From the NCBI GenBank assembly GCA_041685075.1, contig JAWLGN010000222.1, positions 1 to 8,976 on the forward strand: 8,976 bases of DNA, written 5' to 3'. The position numbers and the translations under genes were made by a program. The notes beneath the pieces were generated by a model. The model made no database searches and was not told the origin of the DNA. It saw only the letters and a list, made by a program, of their open reading frames with translations. This document shows positions 1 to 7,409 of this stretch, piece after piece. This stretch comes from JAMCRM01 sp041685075. GTDB taxonomy: Bacteria > Acidobacteriota > Terriglobia > Bryobacterales > Bryobacteraceae. Numbering within the stretch: the first letter of the stretch is position 1; each line of letters starts with the position of its first letter.

Positions 1-1026
1 CGTCTCTTCAAGAATTTCGGCCATCCAGCCGCCGTGATTGATTACCAAGGGCTTGCCAGCCGCAAATGCATCAAACGTTTTGTTTGCGGAGTTGCGGTGC
101 ATGTGCGGAGCGTTGACCAGTGATACGCATACGGTGCTCGCTGAAAGAATCGCAGGCACCTCACACTTTGGGACCGGTGGGAGCATCCAGAAGTTCTTTC
201 CCAGCACGCCCAGGGCGAGAGCGCGTTGCCGAACATGCTCGACCTCCTTGCCGTCGCCGACAACAAGGAAGCGGACGCTGGGGTCCAGCGTCCAAAGCTC
301 CGACGCAATCTCCGCCAGGTAGTGGATCCCATTTGCCTGACCAACTGTGCCGACATAACTAACGAGTGGCCCGCTAGCGAGGTACTCGTGATCTGTCAAG
401 AAGCGGTGGCCGAGGCTGGCTGGCACGCGAAGTAGCGCCACATCACTGCAGTTCGGAATTACTGTTACTTTGTCCGGCGGATATCCCGTCGCGACTATTC
501 CCTCCTTCATTCCCGGTGAGAGCGCAACCACGCGAGCGGCACCAAAATAGGCGCGCCGTTCCAGCCATTGCGCAATTGCGATACTTATTGGATTCTTGAG
601 AGCGCCCACGCGTATAGGGCCATCTGGCCAGAGATCGCGCACCTCAAAGACCATCGGTGCACCATTCCGCCAAGCGGCCCAAAGTGCAGGAATCGCGACA
701 GTTAACGGAGTGCTAGTTGCGAAGATAACATCACCACGAAGCCTAACGGCTCTGGGTGTCGCCAGAAACGCAAATCGAATAAACGCAAGTGTGCGCCGCC
801 AGAACGGCATGGAGTTGGAGTAATCATTTACGAGCCAGTGAACGTGAATACCATCCTCAATCGTGTGATACCAACCTTTTTTGACCGGCGCGGCGCCGTC
901 GGTTCGCGACGTCACCACGTGCACTTCATGACCAGCAGCCACCATCCGTCGGCCCATTTCGTATGATCGTGTGCCGCCGGGCATATGTGGCGTGACAAAG
1001 TATTGGTGAAGATAAACAATTTTCAT
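1..1026 (-). CDS. GT4-family glycosyltransferase, WbuB-like (C-terminus cut by window edge)
   Basis: The frame is open from an ATG at 1026 to the window edge: 342 residues without a stop. It transfers a sugar from a nucleotide donor to the lipid-linked repeat unit at the inner face of the cytoplasmic membrane. The start MKIVYLHQYF is a typical first Rossmann strand, followed by the glycine-rich PGGTR (16-20) and a helix before HEVHVVTS. FEVRDLWPD (127-135) is a hallmark of WbuB/WcaI-like GT4 enzymes. IPNCSD (190-195) and SYVGT (223-227) mark entry to the second Rossmann domain, FLVVGDGKE lies at 253-261, and NKTFDAFAAGKP (315-326) followed by INHGGW is the donor-binding region. WbuB-type enzymes are roughly 400 residues, so about 60 should lie outside the window. 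There is no Shine-Dalgarno sequence before the ATG, and the upstream polymerase frame overlaps it by 101 bp, so coupling is possible. Family call is firm; the sugar (FucNAc in characterised WbuB) is not predictable. Confidence 0.9.
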   Translation of the reverse strand, partial: MKIVYLHQYFVTPHMPGGTRSYEMGRRMVAAGHEVHVVTSRTDGAAPVKKGWYHTIEDGIHVHWLVNDYSNSMPFWRRTLAFIRFAFLATPRAVRLRGDVIFATSTPLTVAIPALWAAWRNGAPMVFEVRDLWPDGPIRVGALKNPISIAIAQWLERRAYFGAARVVALSPGMKEGIVATGYPPDKVTVIPNCSDVALLRVPASLGHRFLTDHEYLASGPLVSYVGTVGQANGIHYLAEIASELWTLDPSVRFLVVGDGKEVEHVRQRALALGVLGKNFWMLPPVPKCEVPAILSASTVCVSLVNAPHMHRNSANKTFDAFAAGKPLVINHGGWMAEILEET

Positions 1027-2422
1027 CGGTTTTGGATATGATTGGTGTGGTTGGCAGTTGCGGAACGCGGCTAGGGGAGGCGTTGCGGAAGTTTCGGGGA
1101 CGTCTGATCAAGCGTGCTCTCGACGTCGTGTACCCGCGCACTGTGATGGCACGTCGCGTGTTCTGCAATGAATCTTCCACTCGCGATGTCGCAAGAATCA
1201 TCACTGCAAAGAAGAATAGACCACGATAACCGTATATATCGCCACTAACCTGAGCATGGACGAAAAGCAAAATCAAGGATGCCGCTAGCACAGCTGTGTA
1301 AGTCTTAAGAGACAGGAGTGCGTATGCCGTGAAGCCGAGTCCGAGGATGAGGAGAACCAGAGCGACAAGCCCACCCTCACAGAGGGCCTCCAAAAACATA
1401 TTATGTGGATGAAGCAAGTACGCCGCCCGAAAGCTATTAAGCCCCGAGCCAACAATCGGATGCTCGGCTGCAAATTGCAGGGCCTGCGTGTACAAGAGCG
1501 CTCGGCCCGACGTGTACTGCTTCTCAAGTAGAAGGTGACGTACTCGATGTTCGTACATGGCTCGTGCACTGTCACCGACTGGCGTGGAGGTTATCAGAAG
1601 GAGGACTACGGCGAATACTGTAAGATATCCAACAATGTATTGCCGCTTGGCCCGTCGTAATATCATCAGGGGGAGTACCGCCAGCAGAAATGCGACGAGA
1701 GCTCCGCGGGATCCGGAGAGCAGTACTCCTAAAGCCGCGCAGGCAGCCAGGAGTATAAAAGGATAATGACCCCTAGAATGCGTTTCGCTTAGGTGGGTCG
1801 CACCGATGAACAGCAATGCCATATTGCGGCCGAAAACGTTCGGTCCTCCCCCGAGGACAGCTGCGCGACCTGCACTGCCCGCTTTCGTGATCACTGCAAG
1901 CAGAAGTAAGGCAAAGCCAACAGCGACGATGGTTCTCCAAAACCAGAGGTGAACGAATGCAGTATTTTGGTTCGTGAACAAACGATATGCAGCCAGTGTC
2001 ACTGCAAGGACGAGGAGAACTTCAATCATCTTGTCCAGCGCGAGCTCCAACTCATCAGCCCAAACCACGGATAACGACATGAAGCCGAGATAGAGCGCAA
2101 TGCATGTATACCCGAAAGAAATCGGAGCTGTTGCAGCAGCTGCACGCTTCGGAGTAAGGAGTGCGAGGGCTATGATGACAACCGCGACTACGAAACGCGG
2201 TTCGGGAATGCCGACGAAGGCGTCGCCCGGCAGCAGTCTTTCAGGGCTCCATCTGCCCAACAAGAGGAAAAGAGCGAGGACGGTGCCGCTAAGTGCAGCA
2301 GCGCCATCGAAGTGTTTTGATAGAGTCAGGCCTGTGATTCCCTTTCGCACGACAGTATTTGAGGAAGAAGAAGAGCGGTTGCGCCTACAGCCTGTATGGC
2401 GCTTGAAATAATTAATGTCCAC
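926..2422 (-). CDS. wzy: O-antigen polymerase / ligase family membrane protein (Wzy-like)
   Basis: This is a polytopic inner-membrane protein with roughly ten or more hydrophobic segments between residues 40 and 412. It would join lipid-linked repeat units into polymer at the periplasmic face. Family signs are LSGSRGALVAFLLAV in the middle, then SGRALLYTQAL and GSGLNSF, followed by the loop HPHN (338-341) leading into MFLEALCEGG. This His-Asn-x-Phe-Leu-Glu pattern is the core of the Wzy_C/O-antigen-ligase domain. A WaaL-type ligase shares this domain; the Wzx/Wzc/Wza setting favours a polymerase. The start is uncertain. The outermost start is GTG at 2422, overlapping the flippase end by 97 bp. 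GTG at 2350 would cut the overlap to 25 bp and begin closer to the first membrane segment. Neither has a ribosome site. The last 86 or so residues are hydrophilic, rich in Arg, Pro and Ser, and unlike the family; the final 101 bp overlap the glycosyltransferase. Confidence 0.85.
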   Translation of the reverse strand: MDINYFKRHTGCRRNRSSSSSNTVVRKGITGLTLSKHFDGAAALSGTVLALFLLLGRWSPERLLPGDAFVGIPEPRFVVAVVIIALALLTPKRAAAATAPISFGYTCIALYLGFMSLSVVWADELELALDKMIEVLLVLAVTLAAYRLFTNQNTAFVHLWFWRTIVAVGFALLLLAVITKAGSAGRAAVLGGGPNVFGRNMALLFIGATHLSETHSRGHYPFILLAACAALGVLLSGSRGALVAFLLAVLPLMILRRAKRQYIVGYLTVFAVVLLLITSTPVGDSARAMYEHRVRHLLLEKQYTSGRALLYTQALQFAAEHPIVGSGLNSFRAAYLLHPHNMFLEALCEGGLVALVLLILGLGFTAYALLSLKTYTAVLAASLILLFVHAQVSGDIYGYRGLFFFAVMILATSRVEDSLQNTRRAITVRGYTTSRARLIRRPRNFRNASPSRVPQLPTTPIISKTDENCLSSPILCHATYARRHTIIRNGPTDGGCWS

Positions 2423-3597
2423 GCCGCGCCGCTAAGCCCGCTCGCACGGACCAATGGACCAGAGATGGCAAGGGCTATGATGGCAGCGGTAGCCGCGAGG
2501 AGGGCTTGAGATTTCAGGTGGCGCGTGGCGGTCAACGCATAACTAAGCCACGAAGACATTGATGAGAAGGCACCGTATATCATTATTAAAACGAGTACAG
2601 AAGAATGTTGCGCATATTCCGGGCGATATACATGGCTCAAGATGGGTTTTCCGAACAGCGCAGAACCTGCAATTCCCAGGATTCCGAGCACGCCCACTAG
2701 GCTGCTCAGCTTCAGTACAAGGGAGCGGAAGGTGGGCGGAGAGGTGACCCAGGTTATCCCAAGACGTGCAATAGATGCCTCACCGAGAGTAAAGACGATA
2801 CGGCCTGGGATGATCGCGCCATACGCTAAGGCGGCGAAGAAGCCAAGCGCAGTGGTATCTCGGTAGGCCTCGATGGCGTAGCGTGGAATATTAACGGTTA
2901 GAGACGATAGACTTGCCACGAGGCCCATTGGGAGGGCCGTCATGACGATTGTGCGCGCCACGTGGAAGCTAGCTCCCTTCCGCACGCTCAAAATGAAGTG
3001 CCGATACCCATTCCAACGCTGTGCGCGGCGTAGAACGTGGACTACATTGGCTAGATCGTACGTGAGAAGAATTAGTAGCCAGGCGGAGAAGAGTGCTGCG
3101 GCAGCACAAATCAGACTGCCAGTAAAGTGTAGGGCACTGGCGACGAAAAGTAACGATAGAAGACCTTTTACTGAACTGGAGCTACCAACCGCAGAGGGCC
3201 GATCGCTCTTTTGGAGAAAGCCGTAAAGAATCCCACTGATGCTCTCAACAGCTTTGGCCGCTGCGATGAGCACTATGACGACAAGCACCTCTCTACGATA
3301 GCCTAGCGCGAGTGCGAGCATGGTAATGAACGCAAAACCGACGAGGCTGGTACCGATTCGCACCGCTAGGTACTCGGTAAAGTCGTAGCGATCGAGCGCG
3401 TCACTAGCGTGGATGACACGGAGCCGCATATCGCAGAAGAGCATGACTGGAGCCGCTATAGCCAGGCCCAAGGCAAACGTGCCTAGCATTTCGGGCGTGC
3501 CCAGTTTGGCGATTATGACGACCAGCAGCCACTGGCAGACGGCATATGTTGCTCCACCGGAGAAGATCAGGATGAAGCTCCGCCGGAGGGAGGTCAT
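2326..3597 (-). CDS. wzx: Polysaccharide flippase (Wzx-like, MOP superfamily)
   Basis: The predicted product (about 423 residues from ATG 3597) is hydrophobic nearly throughout, with about twelve membrane segments. It should move the undecaprenyl-linked repeat unit from the cytoplasmic to the periplasmic face. The N-terminus MTSLRRSFILIFSGG followed by QWLLVVIIAKLG is typical of Wzx: a short basic head and a first helix with small residues. Later parts such as GFFAALAYGAIIPGRI and a C-terminal half with paired helices fit the family, whose usual length is 400-500. An ATG at 3672 would add 25 polar residues (MLPKTSCNHTQ...) that look unlike a Wzx start; neither ATG has a convincing Shine-Dalgarno sequence. 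The gene follows the kinase gene and runs into the polymerase gene with overlap, so all three are probably co-transcribed. It marks the start of the less GC-rich segment. Flippase sequence is too divergent to predict the substrate. Confidence 0.87.
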   Translation of the reverse strand: MTSLRRSFILIFSGGATYAVCQWLLVVIIAKLGTPEMLGTFALGLAIAAPVMLFCDMRLRVIHASDALDRYDFTEYLAVRIGTSLVGFAFITMLALALGYRREVLVVIVLIAAAKAVESISGILYGFLQKSDRPSAVGSSSSVKGLLSLLFVASALHFTGSLICAAAALFSAWLLILLTYDLANVVHVLRRAQRWNGYRHFILSVRKGASFHVARTIVMTALPMGLVASLSSLTVNIPRYAIEAYRDTTALGFFAALAYGAIIPGRIVFTLGEASIARLGITWVTSPPTFRSLVLKLSSLVGVLGILGIAGSALFGKPILSHVYRPEYAQHSSVLVLIMIYGAFSSMSSWLSYALTATRHLKSQALLAATAAIIALAISGPLVRASGLSGAAWTLIISSAIQAVGATALLLPQILSCERESQA

Positions 3598-3720
3598 TCG
3601 TGGAGTTGTTGGCTCTGGCGCGCGACCACGGCGATCGTGTTGAGTGTGGTTACAAGACGTCTTTGGGAGCATGCTAGTGAAGAATCGTGTTGTAATCTAG
3701 ATCAACAGCGAAGGCGCGGC

Positions 3721-3745
3721 GCCTCGCTACGCGCTTGGGCGAGGC
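3721..3745 (-). other. Hairpin across the wzc stop codon
   Basis: There is a perfect 7-bp inverted repeat, gcctcgc (3721-3727) and gcgaggc (3739-3745), with an 11-base loop. It spans the wzc TAG stop (3727-3729). On the transcript there is no run of U after it, so it is not a canonical intrinsic terminator. It may act in RNA processing, stability or translational spacing between the export half and the sugar half of the operon. It could also be chance in GC-rich sequence. Confidence 0.3.
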
Positions 3746-6144
3746 TGATAATACTCACTATACTTCTCGTAATAATTCGAATACCCGTACCGACCCGACT
3801 GCTTGGGATTCCACGCATTCAGCACCGTACCAACCACGACGGTTCCGTCGTCGGTGAAGCGCTGGCAGGCGTCCTGGAGGGTGTCGCGGGAGGTTTGATT
3901 CGCGCGCGCCACCATCAGGACGCCGTCGCTGTGGCGGGCCACTACGCGGGCGTCCGTGATGCCCAGCATCGGCGGGGTGTCGATCAGAATCATGTCGTAG
4001 GCGCCGCGCAGGTGCGCCAGCAGATCGGAGAACCGGCGGGAGTAGAGCAGGCGCGGGCCGGTCGAGTCGCCGCGGCCGCTGGGCAGCACCCAGAGATTCG
4101 GAACCCGGGTGGGCTGGATGGAAGTCTCCAGGGCATCGGGAGGGGCGTCCGCGCCGGCGGCCAGCAGGTCTACCAGGCCGCGCTCGTTTTCCAGGCCGAA
4201 GATGGCGTCGATGCGGGGGCGGCGAATGTCGGCGTCAATCAATAAAACGCGCTGCCCGATGGTGGCGAGCGCCACCGCCAGGTTCGAGCAGACCGTGGTC
4301 TTGCCCTCCCGCGGGCTGGCGCTGGTGACCACCAGGACGCGGGGCTGGGAGCCGTTCTGGGCGGAAAAGAGGATCGACGTAAGGGTCGAGTGGAAGGACT
4401 CCGAGAGGGTGGAGGCGCGGCGCTCGAAGGTCACCAACTCGAGGCGCTCGCGGCCGGATTCCGGGTCGCCCCGGCGGCGGATGAGGCGCGTGCGGCGGGC
4501 GGGATCGACGGCGGCGTTGGGCACCACCCCCAGTTCCGGGAGGCCCAGGTAGGCGCTGATTTCCCCAGGCTCCTGAATGGCGCGGCTCGCCCGTTCCCGG
4601 AAGACCACCCAGGCGACGCCCAGGAACAGGCCGAACGTCAGCCCCAGGAAGGCGTTCAACAGCAGGCTGGGCTTATAGGGCCTCTTGGGGGGCTTGGCGG
4701 GATCGACGATGCGGATATTCGAGGCGCGGAGGGCGGAGGCGATGCCGGCTTCCTTCAGCCGCTGCAGCATGGTCTCGTAGACCTGGCGGTTCATATCCAC
4801 TTCGCGCTTGAGGATGCCGTAGTGCGCCACCTTGTCGGCCTGGTCGGAGATCAGGCGGACGTGGGCGGTATAGTCCGCGGCCAGGAGGTTTTCCCGGCGG
4901 CGGGCGGATTCGTAGTCGTTGCGGATGCGGGTGACGATGTTTTCGCGCTCCCGCCCGACGGCGGTCTCCACCGCGGCCACCTGGGCCTGTATGGCGCGCA
5001 CCTTGGGATGCTTGGGGGTGAAGGAGGCGGCCAGTTCGGCGTGCTGGCGGCGCAGCTCGGAAAGGCGCAGCTCGAGGCTCTTCAGGGCGCTGTTATCCAG
5101 CACCTCCCCCAGGGTGTCGGGCGGGGCGCTGCGGGCCAGCTCGTAGCGGGACTGCTTGGCGATGCGGTCGGCCTGGGCGCGGCTCAGCTCGTCCTGGAGC
5201 TGCTTGAGTTTCTGCTCGGCCACGTTTTCCTTCTCCTCGGTGAAGAGGAGGCCGGTCTTGCGGCCGTAGGCCTGAAGGGCCTCTTCGGACTTCTCCAGCT
5301 TGATTTTGAACTCTTCAAGCTGGCGGGAGAGCCAGTCGGAGGTGTGGCGCGTGGTCTCCCAGCGGGCCTCCAGGTTCTGCTCGATGAACTCGTTGGTGAG
5401 GGTGTTCAGAAAAGTGGCCGCGCGGGCGGGGTCCGGCGAGTCGTAGGTGATTTCGACGAGGCGGGTGTTGGGCTGCGCGCGAACCTTCAGGTTTTTGGCG
5501 GCGGCGGAGACGGCATCGTCGAGGGTGGGCGGCTCAGGCTCGGGGAGGCCCAGGGTGTGGCGCCAGACGGAGAGGCGGGACTCCTGGCGCTGGGGGTCCG
5601 GAGCGGGCGGCGGGGATTGGGTGAGGACCCGCTCGAGCAGGGCGCGGCTCTGGAGAATACGCGCCTGGGTCTGGATATCGTTCTGGGAGGAGGAGGCGGA
5701 GCCGGTTTCGGTGGGGCTCACCTCCCGGAGCTGCATGAAATCCTGGTTGAGGTTCTGAATTTCAATGACGGTACGGGCCTGGAAGATGGGGGTGCGGGGG
5801 AGGGTGAGGACGGCGCCGGCCAGCAGCCCCAGGGAGGCGGCCAGCAGCAGGGCGCCGCGGCGGCGCTGGAGCATGCGGTAGTACTGGAGCAGGCCGGGGC
5901 CGGCGTCATCCACGGCGGCGGCGCCGGCGGCATAGCCGGCGTCGTACCAGGAGGGGTCCAGCGGCGGTTGGGGCGCCGAGGCGGGGGAGGGCCGGGCCAG
6001 AGCGCCGGGGCCGCCGTTGTGAGCCGGCGGCGGGAGCATGGGGGCCGCGCCAGAGGGCGGGGGCGAACCAGCAGGGTTTCCGCCGTTGAGAGAGGCGTCG
6101 GGGTGCGGGTCGAGATGGTGGGGATTGGGATTTATCGGCGCCAT
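3727..6144 (-). CDS. wzc: Wzc-type polysaccharide co-polymerase with tyrosine autokinase (BY-kinase)
   Basis: An 805-residue inner-membrane protein that controls chain length and export by cycles of tyrosine phosphorylation. Residues 1-65 are a long Pro/Gly/Ala-rich cytosolic extension, unusual for Wzc. The first membrane helix is about 97-115, followed by a Wzz-type periplasmic domain and a long Gln/Glu/Arg-rich coiled coil (about 265-465) of the GNVR type. The proline-rich PAKPPKRPYKP then precedes a second helix at about 492-515. The kinase part carries Walker A SASPREGKTT (608-617, Lys615), Walker A' LLIDAD (634-639) and Walker B ILIDTPP (719-725). The C-terminus has seven tyrosines in 14 residues (786-799), the autophosphorylation cluster. 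All catalytic motifs are intact and fused to the membrane part, as in proteobacterial Wzc rather than the split CapA/CapB of Firmicutes. The ATG overlaps the wza end by 13 bp, implying translational coupling. The gene is strongly GC-rich. Confidence 0.96.
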   Translation of the reverse strand: MAPINPNPHHLDPHPDASLNGGNPAGSPPPSGAAPMLPPPAHNGGPGALARPSPASAPQPPLDPSWYDAGYAAGAAAVDDAGPGLLQYYRMLQRRRGALLLAASLGLLAGAVLTLPRTPIFQARTVIEIQNLNQDFMQLREVSPTETGSASSSQNDIQTQARILQSRALLERVLTQSPPPAPDPQRQESRLSVWRHTLGLPEPEPPTLDDAVSAAAKNLKVRAQPNTRLVEITYDSPDPARAATFLNTLTNEFIEQNLEARWETTRHTSDWLSRQLEEFKIKLEKSEEALQAYGRKTGLLFTEEKENVAEQKLKQLQDELSRAQADRIAKQSRYELARSAPPDTLGEVLDNSALKSLELRLSELRRQHAELAASFTPKHPKVRAIQAQVAAVETAVGRERENIVTRIRNDYESARRRENLLAADYTAHVRLISDQADKVAHYGILKREVDMNRQVYETMLQRLKEAGIASALRASNIRIVDPAKPPKRPYKPSLLLNAFLGLTFGLFLGVAWVVFRERASRAIQEPGEISAYLGLPELGVVPNAAVDPARRTRLIRRRGDPESGRERLELVTFERRASTLSESFHSTLTSILFSAQNGSQPRVLVVTSASPREGKTTVCSNLAVALATIGQRVLLIDADIRRPRIDAIFGLENERGLVDLLAAGADAPPDALETSIQPTRVPNLWVLPSGRGDSTGPRLLYSRRFSDLLAHLRGAYDMILIDTPPMLGITDARVVARHSDGVLMVARANQTSRDTLQDACQRFTDDGTVVVGTVLNAWNPKQSGRYGYSNYYEKYSEYYQPRPSA

Positions 6145-7118
6145 ATCGCTATTCCAGTTCCAACATGAATGGCCGCTTCGGCGGCGCGGGAGAGCACCTT
6201 CTTCGAGGTGCTCGAGGGGATGAACAGGATGTCTTCGGGCTGGAGCGGGACATCGCTGGCTTCACCGGAGAGAATCTTCCGGAGGTTGACGGCGATTTCG
6301 GTACGGCTTTCGGCGCCTTTGGCCGGGCGAAGAATCTTGCTGTGATGGGGCGAGGCGGCGCGGTCGAGGCCTCCGGCCAGCGAGAGGGCCTGGAGAACCG
6401 AGAGGGACTCCCGCTCTTTCAGGACGAAGCCGCCGGAGCGCATCACCTGGCCGATCACGTAGACCATGTCGGCGCGCGGAACCGTGATGACGTCGTGGGG
6501 GCAGATGACGATGTTTTCCGCCGGATTGCGGGCCTCCATGATGGCGCGGAGAGAGACCTGCGCGACGCTGAATTCGCCGGCTTCGTCAAGAGTGGCGTTG
6601 GGAAGGGGGATGGCGCCGAACTCGAGGCGGCGCGCTACCTTCACGCTGTGGCCGGCCTCATCGGCAAGGCCGCCGGCGAGGGAGAGCATCTCAACCAGCG
6701 TCTTACGGCCCTGCAACTGGTGGACCCCGGGGTTCTTCACGGCGCCGAGAACGGAGACGGGCTGGGAGCGGTACTCGACGATCGAGACCACCACTTCCGG
6801 CTCGTTGATGAACTCGCGCAGGCGACGGGCGATTTCGGTTTCAAGCTGCGCGACGGTGAGGCCGGAGGCCTTCACGCGGCCGGCCATGGGGATGCGGAAG
6901 TGGCCGGACATGTCGATGCGCAGCGGGAGATTGCTGATCTCCTCGGCGTTGACCGCCCGGATGGAGATCTGGTCGCCGGGTCCGAGAATGTAGCCGGAGG
7001 GGCCTTGGGCAGCTTCGGGCGCTTCCGGTGCTTCGGGCGCGTGGGGAGCGGCGAGGAGCGCTCCGGAGAAAAAGCAGAGCATGAGGAGCGCTGCGGAGAG
7101 TAGGGCGGACGTCTTCAT
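6132..7118 (-). CDS. wza: Wza-type outer-membrane polysaccharide export protein
   Basis: This is the outer-membrane channel protein (328 residues) that carries the polymer to the surface and docks on Wzc. From ATG 7118 the order is a signal peptide (about 1-24), a short Pro-Glu-Ala repeat linker, and a polysaccharide-export (PES) domain opening with YILGPGDQISI (43-53). Two SLBB domains follow, with VLGAVKNPG (123-131) and VIGQVMRSGG (221-230). The amphipathic C-terminal stretch SRAAEAAIHVGTGIAIWRR resembles the helix that forms the outer-membrane pore in E. coli Wza. There is no clear lipobox: the only signal-region cysteine sits in LLMLCFF, so it may not be a lipoprotein, unlike E. coli Wza. 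A GTG at 7124 would add two residues; ATG 7118 is preferred because it forms an ATGA overlap with the stop of the preceding gene. The end overlaps wzc by 13 bp. Confidence 0.95.
   Translation of the reverse strand: MKTSALLSAALLMLCFFSGALLAAPHAPEAPEAPEAAQGPSGYILGPGDQISIRAVNAEEISNLPLRIDMSGHFRIPMAGRVKASGLTVAQLETEIARRLREFINEPEVVVSIVEYRSQPVSVLGAVKNPGVHQLQGRKTLVEMLSLAGGLADEAGHSVKVARRLEFGAIPLPNATLDEAGEFSVAQVSLRAIMEARNPAENIVICPHDVITVPRADMVYVIGQVMRSGGFVLKERESLSVLQALSLAGGLDRAASPHHSKILRPAKGAESRTEIAVNLRKILSGEASDVPLQPEDILFIPSSTSKKVLSRAAEAAIHVGTGIAIWRR
7012..7038 (-). repeat. Three 9-bp tandem repeats in wza (Pro-Glu-Ala linker)
   Basis: Three adjacent 9-bp units on the plus strand (gcttcgggc, gcttccggt, gcttcgggc) encode repeats of Pro-Glu-Ala on the minus strand, just after the Wza signal peptide. 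They form a flexible periplasmic linker. In-frame copy number could vary between strains by slippage without breaking the gene. Confidence 0.7.
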
Positions 7119-7396
7119 GAGCACTTCAGATCCGGATTCCGGCCGTCGGAGAACCGGAGGGTTTGGAGAACGCGCTGGAGCGAGCGGATCTCGGATTCGG
7201 CCTGTTCCATGCGGTCCTGTAGCTCGTCTACGGCGAGAACCGAGTTGCCGGCGGCGGCGGTGCGGAACAAAGAGTCGCGAGCATAGTCCGAGACGCTGCG
7301 GGCGCCGCTGGCCAGGGAAGCCTCACGGATGAGCTGGTAGTCCTGTTCGGACAACCGGATAGTCAACATGCGGGTTTTCGGCTTGAAGACACGCAT
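7115..7396 (-). CDS. Small ribbon-helix-helix protein with coiled-coil tail
   Basis: A 93-residue protein. Residues 9-45 fit a ribbon-helix-helix fold: a basic strand (RMLTIRLSE, 9-17), a first helix (DYQLIREASLASG), then a turn and a second helix in GARSVSDYARDSLF. Residues about 56-82 (VDELQDRMEQAESEIRSLQRVL) look like a coiled coil and could hold a dimer or tetramer together. Such proteins are usually DNA-binding autoregulators, antitoxins or plasmid mobilisation accessory proteins; no toxin gene is next to it. Its place between the antiterminator (13-bp gap) and wza (ATGA overlap) says it is co-expressed with the export genes and suggests a local regulatory role. RHH protein AmrZ controls alginate and Psl genes in Pseudomonas, a functional parallel only. 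A GAGGA stretch about ten bases before ATG 7396 is a plausible ribosome site. Fold call is good; role is inferred. Confidence 0.8.
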   Translation of the reverse strand: MRVFKPKTRMLTIRLSEQDYQLIREASLASGARSVSDYARDSLFRTAAAGNSVLAVDELQDRMEQAESEIRSLQRVLQTLRFSDGRNPDLKCS

Positions 7397-7409
7397 TGGT
7401 GGGGGATCC

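Noticed and set aside
38..823. Several short plus- and minus-strand frames (62-104 codons) in the first kilobase
   Set aside because: All are shadows of the 342-residue glycosyltransferase frame, which is open through the window edge.
3637..4245. 202-codon plus-strand frame over the wzc 3' end
   Set aside because: It has biased composition and no motif, and is antisense to the Walker B and tyrosine-tail region.
4390..6168. 592-codon open frame on the plus strand, antisense to wzc
   Set aside because: It is Gly/Ala/Leu/Val-rich with no family motifs and exactly shadows a convincing kinase gene; long antisense frames are expected in GC-rich DNA.
6165..7103. 312-codon open frame on the plus strand, antisense to wza
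   Set aside because: It is low-complexity Gly/Asp/Glu-rich sequence with no recognisable domain, lying opposite a clear Wza.
7115..7396. Toxin-antitoxin module (RHH protein as antitoxin)
   Set aside because: There is no toxin-sized partner beside it; the neighbours are an antiterminator and wza, both well assigned.
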